From assembly GCA_030562195.1 (NCBI GenBank), contig JAUJPP010000001.1, positions 11,772,472-11,836,471 on the forward strand: a stretch of 64,000 bases of DNA, in the 5' to 3' direction. Under the pieces are notes generated by a model that saw only the letters and a program-made list of their open reading frames with translations, ran no database searches and was not told where the DNA came from. A program made the position numbers and the translations under genes. This stretch comes from Nipponacmea schrenckii. Taxonomy: Eukaryota; Mollusca; Gastropoda; Lottiidae. Positions 13,201 to 25,200 of the stretch are shown piece by piece. Position 1 is the stretch's first letter; every line of letters begins with the position of its first letter.

Positions 13201-16200
13201 CAATGTGCAATGATATAATTTTTAGGCAAGAGGTCAAAAGAAAAAGATTGGTTGGTTTCCAGCTAACTATGTGAAATTATTGGGACCTTCAAGTGCTAGA
13301 TCTACACCTGATACAGGTTTATCAGCTGTTTTAAATGTGGTAGGTATTGGTATTGACTAAAGGAACCATCTTTATTTAGGTGGAAATCTTCTTAAGCAGA
13401 AGATAATATGCTTGTATGTTTTGTATTTTGTTATTTTTGTATACTTCTGTTTTAAGTTTGAAACTTGTTGGGCTTTTAATTTGTAAAGTTTTGTCATCTT
13501 GGGACATGAACTGGAAAACAATTGGCAAGGGAAATTTGAATTCACAACATGAGGTTAGAATGTGCATACTTTTTGCATGTTGTATGATTAACCATTAAAT
13601 ATTTTCTATATTATAGTCTCAACAGAATAGTAGATCAGCAACTCCTATATCAACATCATCACAATCTTCTCAACCTACTAGTACTACTACTACAGCTAAT
13701 ACTTCAGGTAAGACCACACCTTCTATTTTAAAATTTGTAAAGGTTGTCAATGGTATATGATGAAATGGAATCATATAATACTGACTGTCTTGTTGATTAT
13801 GTCGTCGATTGAATTTTTGTTATAAATGCTTGAAAAGATATTTTTCAAATAATTTTTGCTTCTCTAAAAGTATAAGAATGTGTATAATTTCTCTTCTGTG
13901 AAAAATTTGGTTTAATGAGATAACTATTATCAGTGAAAGAAAACAATTTTTTTTCCAGAAGAAAAAGTGAAGGCACTGTATGCTTATACTTCTCAAAACG
14001 ATGATGAACTGACATTCCAAAAAGATTCTGTGATGACCGTATTGAATAAAGATAACAATGATTGGTGGCAAGGTGAATTAGAGAATGGACAAGTCGGAAT
14101 GTTCCCATCTAATTATGTTGTACCATACACTGACAACTCTTCTTGTAAGTACTACTTTAATTCTTTAAAGTTCAAAAAGGATTTTTAGTGAAATTCTTAG
14201 TGAAATAGTCTGAATTTTTTTCATTTTTATCCATGTTCAATCAACCTGTGTAAGTGCAAATTAAGAAAAATGGACAAGTTTGCAACTGAACTTTTGCATT
14301 TTGATTTTGTATTCCAATAGTATTTATCTTTTAACTATTTATTGTACGTTGTTTCAATGGAAAGTAGGTAATTACTTTGTGAAAGAAACTCATAAATTTA
14401 TTTCTACTCATTTTGCCTAGTTTCTTTGTCAGATATGGATAATTAGGCCATTAAGTTCCCTTGACAGCATCATAAACTAATGTTTTAGACAATCACTGTT
14501 GTCTTAAAAGAACTCCATTCGTTTTACACTTCTGTCTTCATAAGACAAAATGAGAACATTTTTCAGTTTTCATTATTTACTTATCCAATAAGCCGGTGAT
14601 AGTCATAACAGTACGTACTAGAGATATTGGTATTATACAGTGGTATTTTGTTTTCTCTCTTCAGGATAGTGCTAGTTAATATGTGACGGGCCTGATGCAA
14701 TGTCTGTAACTCATTACCACCACGTAGATACACATCAACAAATCTACAGTTCTCCTTCAATTCTTCCTACAATTACCCAAAACAATTTGCATGCTTCAAA
14801 AATTTTGTTATTGCTTTTTCTAACCATATTTGCATACCACTCCAAAAAATTACAAATCATTTGTTTTTTGAAATAATGTTCCTTTCAATTTACCTTTCTG
14901 TCGATTTCTTTCTGTTTTAATTGTCCTTTCATTGTAGCTGACTTGAAAATTTAGTCATTATGAAAGAAATTAGCTATGTTTGATGCAAGCCCAACTATAA
15001 TTCTCACATTATAAGTGAGAGTTGCTTGTTTCAAATGAAGTAGAAATAGAACTGCACCATTATATTGCTATGTTCGCTAAACTTATAATCAATTAAGTGA
15101 TATCTCATATTTATATTCATGTTAACTATATTATTTGAACATCTTAAGGTATGCAAATATGGTGAGTTTTGAATTGATATTTGGTAATATGCTAGTGAAG
15201 ACAAGGAGACAATTTTGAATTATCTCAACCAGCGTGTGGTAGTGAGTCATAGACCAGGCGTGCCATTTTCATTTTACTAGCTTTTATTTTCCTTTCATTC
15301 TTTCTCTCCTCATTTTGTTGTGATCAAGTATTTTTTGGTGGCTGGTCATTGTTTTATATTGTTGTTAGGTCGCTGTGGTTTTCACTCGCATATTGCCAAA
15401 TACCTGTTGGTAGTAGGTATATTATTATAGTTAACTATTAAACGGGTTCCCATTTCTCTGCTGCTATCTAGTCAACTACAATTTAACATCCCTGTAGTGA
15501 ACCAATACATGGATGATGCTGACTTAAAAAAGCATTTTCTTTAGAAAAAACTTCTTACGCATTAGGTTTTAAAATTTGTTGATTAGTGAATTCGTTTTCT
15601 TAAAAATTAATTCCACACCTCTGTTAAACTCTTTGTTTATTAATTAACAAATTCTATGTTAATTATGGGTATGTTGGTCACATCTTATATTGATATCAAA
15701 TGCAGTAAGTGAAACATCCTTATATTCAAAACATTGTGTCAAAACAAGTTCTACTGGTTTGTCTTATGAAGTTGATGGTAAATAACATAATGTAGAATAC
15801 TCATAATGCTGCATATTTAGCAAAAACAAATTAGATTTAGTTATATTCAATTTTTTTGTTATCCTATTATATGCAACTTGTTATACTTATTAAGTTTGGT
15901 ACATTCTGTTATTAAATAATAACTCATTTATATCATAATTATTAGTTACTCATTCATATCTTGATTTTATAATTGTACATATATTGATTTTGCCATAATT
16001 TTAAAATATCATAAAATTCAGATTTTATTGTACTAGGAATGACCTTAAAGATGTATGTACTAGGATATACCAAGTAATGCTATAGCTTACTAAGGACCTC
16101 TTTGGAATAAAAGTTTGTAAGTTAAGCTGATGTAAAATTAACTGATCAATGACAATGGACTGTTACTAACATACTAAATGAAACTAACAAAAAATATAGG

Positions 16201-19200
16201 TAATGCAAAAATGAGTCTGTTATAATGTAGGTTCTCGTTGTTGGGGTAATTTACATACCTGAATTATAAATTTTAAGATATCATTGACATAAAAACACTG
16301 CTAAAGACAATGTCAAAATAAAAGTAATATTATGACTAAGAAGTTTGTGCCAAATATTTTAGTTGTAATGTTTTTACATAATTGAATGAATGAATATACT
16401 CTTTTTATTTAACATAAAAATACTCAACATTTTACTGTAACTTGGTATTACTCAATATTATTATTGAAAGAATGCATTTTTAATGTGTATATTTATGTAT
16501 AGAAGTGCTGATTTATAACATAATCCTTTTTACAAAAACAAACTGAACTGATAATAACTATATATGTAACACTAAGTTGAGCTCATAATACAGTGAATAA
16601 ATACATGATGTATACAACATTAACAATTGTCTTAGCCCTAATTTTTTTTTGTCTTCAATACTGCTAAAGTTACATTCTAAAACTGCTCAAACACTAGTTA
16701 CTCAATAAATACTTCCCTTTTTTGCCTTGATAGATGTTTTAATTGCAGCTAATATCAATGTTTAAACTTATGCTGAATTGCTTTAAATAATCACTTTTTT
16801 CATTATATCAAGTACATCTCTTGTGCCAAGTACAATTTCACTGTGACCAGTACTACATTCCTATGTACATACTGTGTCAAGTACAGCATTGGTCAGTTTA
16901 TTTTCACTGTATCATGTATAGTTTCATTGTGTCCAGTAAAGCATTTTACTATATTTTTACTGTGTCAAGTCCATTGTCAAATCCATTTCAGGCTGTGTTG
17001 ATGACAATTAAATAAATACACATTTTTACTACAACATGAAGAAATAAATAGTAAATAGAAACACCTGACAGTAAAAAATCAGCTCAGAACAATTTTCACA
17101 CATTTTGTACAGAAATTAGCAAATAGAGAAAAATATAATCACTATAGATTAAAATTGTATATTAAGCAATATTACAAGAAAATGAAGGCACTAAGCACTG
17201 TGACACTTTTATTTGAAGACAACAAAAGAACCTTAGAAAATAGGTATTCACAAAACTTGTTCGCATTATAGTCTCATAGAGATAAGAGACCCGAACAGTC
17301 CCTTATTAGACTAAATCATGCAAATGACTTCATGGGTCATGATATTTTCTGGTATAGAAAAATTGGCATTGTCACACCTTTCAAATGTCTCCTAATTATC
17401 CTTGTGTCCTGATTCTAGTAACTAGGTCAGGTGTGTTCTTGTACGTTCTTGTACGACAGCACTTAACATATATTACTTAACCATGGTGGATTTGACACCT
17501 TTTCACCATTTTTCGAGAATTAAAAGGGCATTGAAATAATGCTCAACTGAATAATAATGAGCTAAGAGTAGGATAAATATTAGGTGTTGTTTTTGTGATA
17601 GTTTGATAATAGTATGCAAGTTTTAGCCTTAATATTGCAGATTGTAAAATAGTGGAACTAGCAAGTAGAATATTTAATATGTAAATTATATATATGGTTT
17701 TATATATACCGGTAATTATTTATAAGTTTTAGATATCCTTGCAGTATCAAAGCTATATATGGATAAACACTACCCTGAAAATAAGTGAATAACAGTCATT
17801 GATGTGTATAGTCATAAATAATTTCCAGTGTTAGAGCTAGTTGGTACTAGAAAATCATATGAAAGACAATATGGTACCATAAGCTCAAATCCATCTATTT
17901 ATATGATTTTTGGGTTTCAAATTTCTTTTCTTGCTTTGGTCATGAACATTTCTTCGTTTTGAATTTGTTATTGCTACTTATGATTGGAACAGAGCAATGA
18001 ATGTTATTCTGGTTAGTTTTGATTGTCTAAATATCTAAAATTATCTGCACTATGAAAAGTCTCTAAAAATGCATTGTAACTTAATATTTTCTTGTTAATT
18101 AGAATGATCAAATACTCCAGATAAAAGCTAGAGCATACTGTATAATTTTTATAGAGATCACTTGATAAAATGGGTTCTTTAGTATGTATTTGACAACTTG
18201 GCAAAAAGAGGTGTTACAAGTGTTTTGAGGCTTGTATTGTTTATTATTAACTGATATTAACAAACATCAGGACCTAAAACATTTCTGTATGCTGTGATAG
18301 TGTGATATGAATATTGATACAAGAAGCTACTATGATATATATAGAAGAATGGCATGCTTTATTGGATGGTGTTAAATAGCTCACTTGATAAAGATATTAG
18401 AATATATATTGGAGTATAGACATAATTAATTTAGCACACAATACAATGTTGATAATAAATTAGACATAATCAATTTGTGTTTTAATTACTTATATTGTTA
18501 TCAGTTTACTCCTGTTCTGTTACCAGAAATAGTTGGATTCCTTCCTGAAGATGATCTAAGACTGTTTTTACAATAACATAAAACTGAATTCTATATTTTA
18601 TTGCATATTATGGTCCTCAAGATTTTCGTTTTGTTGATGTGGAAATGAAACAAAACATCTATAACAAGTGATTTGATTGCATTCGCTGAGATTTCCTTAA
18701 AAGATTCTAGGGCTATTTTAGATTGGACGATATTTGCTATGAATACGTTATTTTCCTCATTTGTAACACAACCTCAAGGAAGCATGACAAATGGGGTGTG
18801 GTTTGGACACAATGAAATGAACCATAGATATATTCATTGATACAGAATGCTACAGTTACCTTGACCCCAAATTTTATGTGAGAAGACTACATATGAATCC
18901 AGCTTACAGAATTTACTGTTCGATTTTGACAATGTGGTGATGAATAGAAGCGAAGAATATTGTTTATGTCATTAACAATGATGATGGCAGTAATATTCAG
19001 GCTAATATTGGCAAACCATCAAAATTGAATTCTTGAGCATATGGGCCAGTTTGAGATTCCATGAATGTTCCTGTCTAATTTTTGGAAAACCTTCATCTTT
19101 TATGGCATTCTCTATTTTCACACACATTGTTGTATAATTATCTGCAAATATCCTGAACATAAGTAATTTTCTGAGGAGTTATTTATTGGTGCCTTTGTTT

Positions 19201-22200
19201 ATTTTAGTTTCAAGAGAAAATCGAGACTCAAACTCATTGATTCGAAATCTGTCACCAACGGAGAAAAATCGTCAAAATTATATACAGGAATTAATCAGTA
19301 CAGAACAGACTTATATTGATGATATATCTTTTGTCAGAGAGGTAAGAATAGTACTAGTTCTCAGTGCTTTCAAAATTATTCTGATGCTAGAATAGTTTCC
19401 TGTTACAAGATGTCTTGGATGTCAGACGTCTGTAGCTCCGGAATTTTCACTAAATCAAAAGTGTTTGATGCTGTCACTTAATGCAAAATTTGAAACAAAA
19501 AGAAACAGCAATTAGTAACTCCATTAAACACTTAGTTTTAGTGGAACCACAGACTTTCGGTTAAAAATTAGAATGATTGTTTCAGGACCGATTTGGGTTA
19601 ATTGGTAAATACCGTACAAATGTCACACTGCTGTCTATTTACAGGTATTTCAGAAACCATTAGTGGCTGCTAATGTCATAACAGAAGAGGAATCTCAACT
19701 ATTATTTGTTAATTTACAAGATCTGATCATCAGTAGTACCAAACTTATCAAGTAAGTGTTTAAAAAAACTGTAGTATATAAGTTATTTTGTTAGTATTCT
19801 ACTATGAAACTTATTTAATGAATATTATGAGGCTTGTCTTACTAAGTAAGTGTGATTTTAAAAATTTGGTACTTTGTAAGTATTATTTTTATTGAACCTT
19901 TTAAATATATCAAACTTTAGAAAGTATTTTTTATTAAACTTATTTAGAAAGTATTTCTCTATTAAACTTATTTAGAAAGTATTTCTCTATTAAACTTATT
20001 TAGAAAGTATTTCTTTATTAAACTTATTTAGAAAGTATTTCTCTATTAAACTTATTTAGAAAGTATTTCTCTATTAAAGGGATACGTTAGAAATACTTCT
20101 CCCACTTATATTTGTGTTTCCTATTGACTTTTGTTTTAAAAAGTATCATCCCACATTTTAAAATTTTTAAAAGCACAATAAAAAAATATTCGGAATTTTT
20201 AAAAAAAAGTAACGACATTCCATTCAGTTTGAGAATAAATTTGTTGTAACTTTAAGTAAAGAAAATCAGTGGTGGAAAATTCAATGATAGGTGATAAGAC
20301 CGTGAAAACACATGTTAGAGTTACTTCCCTTTATATTTACACGATTTGAAAATCGCTTGATGGATGGCTCAAACGTTTTATGATTAACTACTTTATTTTG
20401 GGGATTTATCGGATTTTAGAGGGATTTTGATGTATAGGTAAGTCCACTGATGGATATATACTGTTATTGTCCAAATTTGAGTGAACTTAAAATTTTATGT
20501 TCGTTCTTACGCCTATTATCCCTTTAAACTTATTTAGAAAGTATTTCTCTTTTAAACTTATTTAGAAAGTATTTCTCTATTAAACTTATTTAGAAAGTAT
20601 TTCTCTATTAAACTTATTTAGAAAGTATTTCTCTATTAAACTTATTTAGAAAGTATTTCTTTATTAAACTTATTTAGAAAGTATTTCTTAATTAAAGAAA
20701 AGTAATATTTTCATTTATTCCTCTATAAGTAGTTGATAAATTTGATTTTCCAGAGCTTTGAGAGTGAGGAAGAAAATGAGTGGTAAAGGAAAAGCTATTC
20801 ATATGATAGGTGATATCCTATGTGAAAATGTAAGCATTTTTAGAAAGTCTTTTCAATATGCCATCTTGACCACATAATAATCATATAATAGGGAATATTA
20901 GTTACCAGATTATTCACTAGTATAATAATGATTAACTCTTTATTTTACATGTGTCAATATTAACACAAAACAGAAGGACATGATCCTGTCTTACATTCAG
21001 CCCATGGAGACAGTACAATGAATTTTATGATCTTTTCCTTGCAAACAAATAATCTACAATTTCAATAATAGATGTTTTATGCTAAACTTTAATCATAGTA
21101 CTTTGTGGAAATATTTTGTTCTATACCTCTTCTAATCTAATCCTTAGCTGGCTGTGACCCTTCATAAATTTCAAAATATTAATGTATAAATTGAAACAAT
21201 AATGTAATAAATTTACAACTGAAGAAAATCTGACACCGAATTTAAGAAATGGTTCTTTAATGATTTCAGTTACCACATATGACACCTTATGTTAGATTCT
21301 GTAGTTGTCAATTAACAGCTGCTGCTTTATTACAACATAAATTTGATAATTATCCTGCTTTTAATGAAGCTCATAGGGTAAGTAATCATTTTGATGTCTT
21401 CAGTCCATTTTCTTTGTGAAGTATTGTAATGAATACAATTTCAATTGTTTATGCTGAGATTTTTTAATAATTTGTATTGCAATAATAAGTTGATCTTGTT
21501 CAAGATTCATATTTTGGACTTGCAGAAATTAGAACATAAGGATAATTCTTTCACATTTGTTTCTTTCGTAGCAATGTCTTCAAGATCCAAGAACTAAGAA
21601 TATGCCATTGAGTAGTTTTTTGTTAAAACCAATGCAACGTATAACAAAATATCCTTTAATGATAAAACAGGTAATATCTTGTTAATTTTAGTAGTGTTTC
21701 AGTATGCGAATGACAGACAACAACTTTCATGTATATAAAGAGTAAGAATAAAGAAGGATCCCAGACTTCATCTTTTTAGGAAATTTTATCCATGTTTCTG
21801 GCCAGTGTTTCTTTTATTTTTTTAATTAAAATCACTCCAATTTTGTTTGAAGTATGAAAAGATTTCTATAAGGGAATGACCTCCAAAACATCTTAAAATG
21901 GTATGTATACAGTAGCTTATTCAAGTTCATTTGATAATGTTGATTGTTGTCTATTTTAGATATTAAAATATACACCAGAAAATCATGCTGATTATCAAAA
22001 TCTAGTGGATGCCCTAGCTAGAGCTGAGGAACTGTGTAGTCAGGTTAATGAGGGAGTTAGAGAGAAGGATAACTCAGATCAATTAGAATGGATACAAAAA
22101 CATGTTCATTGTGATAATATACCTGAAAAAATTACTTTTAATTCTGTTACCAATAGTGTTGGTCCGAGAAAACTGCTACATTCTGGTCTGTTGTATAAGG

Positions 22201-25200
22201 TAGGGACAGTGACTGTTACTACATATGTCCACAATTTGATACATAATTATTACCAAATTAAGACAGAAGATTTAAGTGAAAACACTAAAAGAAAACCATT
22301 AATAGTTTCAAACCTTGGGATGATGTATATGTATGGATGGTACAGTGTGCAATGAGAGAAATTTTTCCAAGACAGCAACATTAGTTCTCTTATATGTACT
22401 TTTATTCCTATTTCCATCAGTTGAGAAATGTGCACCTTTTAACAAACAGGGCTATATTTTACTCTCCAATCTAACTCTTGTATGAATCAAAGCCCAAACC
22501 AGCAAGCATTTAACTGGCACGAGACATCTGGCTCTCTCCAACTCCATTGATGGACACTGGTTCATATAGATAGGCTTTCTCAATATTCATCCTTTTTGGT
22601 ACCGGGTATGTTTGAAAACAAATTATCTTTTGTAGGTGAAGAGTAACAAAGAGTTGGTAGGATTGTTATTTAATGATTTTCTACTATTAACTCAACCATC
22701 TAAATCAATAGGCAGCAATATATCTGCTCATATGTTATTTAGTCCCAAAAGTACCTTACATTTTAAAATCTACAAAACAGTAAGTTTTCTCATTTTATCT
22801 TGCAATGTTTGATAAATTGAAATTGGACTAGACCAGGGGCGCAGCTCAAGGGGGGGACAGTGGAACAGATTTTGAAATAAGCGGCGAATATTGTATTGTG
22901 TTTTATATGTTGAATAAATATTTAAAAGATAAAAAAAAGCGGCGATTGGGCGAAAACATAAGATTGTGTGCACCCTATATTACCGGATCTCGAGGAGCAC
23001 GAAATTTATATCGTCAATTCTTCTATTCTTGGCAATATTATTTGATGACTAGAAAATTCAGTAACATGCAAGGAGGTGCTTTTCTTTCAGTAATATTTTG
23101 GAGAGCTATAAAGATACGGTGTCACAAGCTCAACTGAAACGTTCTCATGCCGACCCCTTTTGAGTAAATCCTGGGTACGCCACTGGTCCCCCCCACATTG
23201 AAAAAGCAATCTGCGCTCCTGGACTTACTAATATTCTATTAATTATAGCAAATCTACTGTCTTCATACTCTTGTTGGTAAACCAAATTTTATTGATTCTT
23301 TCCATGCATGACTGTAAATGAGGCACAATCTCTGTTAGCCAAGCAAAACTCCAACCGTTGTCCTTAATATTAGACTTTGTCCGTATTCCCTTAAACTTAG
23401 ACATCGAATCAGCTATCTATAAAGTAGATACATTATTTTTATTTTTAATTTGTTATTTGAAATATAAAGCTACAAAATTCAAAAAAATACTGTTAGTTTC
23501 TGATGTTTATTTACTATTTTTTCAGCCTATGCTATTGACTGATATAACATTGCGTAAACCAACCGAAGAAGATTCAGATCCTTGTCATTTTCAAGTGTGT
23601 CATACAGATAGAATCTTTAATTTTAGAGCATTAACAGAAACTGAAAGGTACTTAAGTTAACTTACTTCAAGTTCCTTATATTTAGTGAATTTCAGTAGAC
23701 AAAATTGACAAGCAAACAATGGCTTAATGGAAAAAATGCTGATATGATTTTTTATTGCTTTATAGCAATATTCCCCTCCTCTTACATAAGATATACATGT
23801 AATACAAATCCATATTCAAGAGTGCTATATATATATTTATTCATTAGATTTTTTTTTTGTATTTATGTTTGAAAATTGAGACACATATTTTAATATGTAA
23901 TTCCTATTGCAATAAACAAATTGAATGTTTTGTCTGTTTCAGAGACCTGTGGAGTAAACATTTAGAAATGGCTGTTAATCAACACAAAAAAACTGTACAG
24001 AAAAAAATAGAAAGAGCTCATTCAAGTAAGTTTATTTGGTTAATATGTCATTGGTAAAATATTACAAAATTGGTATCCTGTATGGCAAATATAGCTTAAT
24101 TATCTAAATGGAATTATTGCAATAATAAGAAAATGGCTTTTGTGCTATAGACAAATGTTTTGTTAAATTGAATTTGAACATAGTTTGCCATTGAGCAAAA
24201 ATTGTACATCATGTTTTTTAAATTTCTATTACATCTCTCCTTTTTCATTGGGTGTTTCTTGGAATTTTAAACTTTGATATTAAAGGAACTCAAAAGATTT
24301 TGTTTAGCCTTTGAATAATGAGTATTTATAGCTTCTATTTGCACTGTTCACAATGATAGGAAGTAAGAAAACCAAGCAAATATAAGCAGGTTTGTTCTTT
24401 ACCACGTCCCTTTTAATGATATTGAATTCTGAATAAATAGCTTCAATGAAAATAAAGGCTGTTGGTAGACTTTTGGTTATAATACTGGAAGGTATAGGTC
24501 TACAATCTACACATAATACTGGTAAGACCTAGTCTACAAGATAGCATGATGTTTCTGTTATTAATAACAGACTAGCATGAATGGTTTTCGTCTCATTTAA
24601 TCTTAGACTTTTTATTTCAGTTGATAGCTGATATTAGATAATCCTTTAATCTCATAATTTGCTTGGAAAACCTTGTTCATCAAAACTTTTAGGGGTAAAA
24701 TTATTTGGAAGTTTTGAAATTGTTATTTGTTTCTTTACATCTTTCCACAAATTATTTAATATAATTAAGATTTTTAGATGATAAAAAAAATTTGGCTGTT
24801 CTGGATCTCACTAAGGATAGTCCTTTAAATGCTGCGAATGTTCACTACTTGTTAGTTTTCTAAGTAAATTTAAAATAACTGTTTTTGCAAAATTTGCCAT
24901 GAATCTCTATCATACATTTCTTGGCTTCATTGACTCGATTCAGTTTTTCTCAATGACTTTTGGACAAAAATAATTTGATTTCTACTAATGAGATTCCAAT
25001 TTTAAAATTGGAGGAGTCTCTACTAATTCCAGATTTTCATTTCTTAATGTGTCCATAAAGTTACTAGTTTAAATTACAGCATGTGTTACACAATTTTAGA
25101 ATTCCAGTTGATTTTAACCCTGAATATTTAATTTGTTTTACCTTATCATTAACCCTGTTCTTTAGAATGACTCATATTTCGGTCACAGAGATGCTTCATT

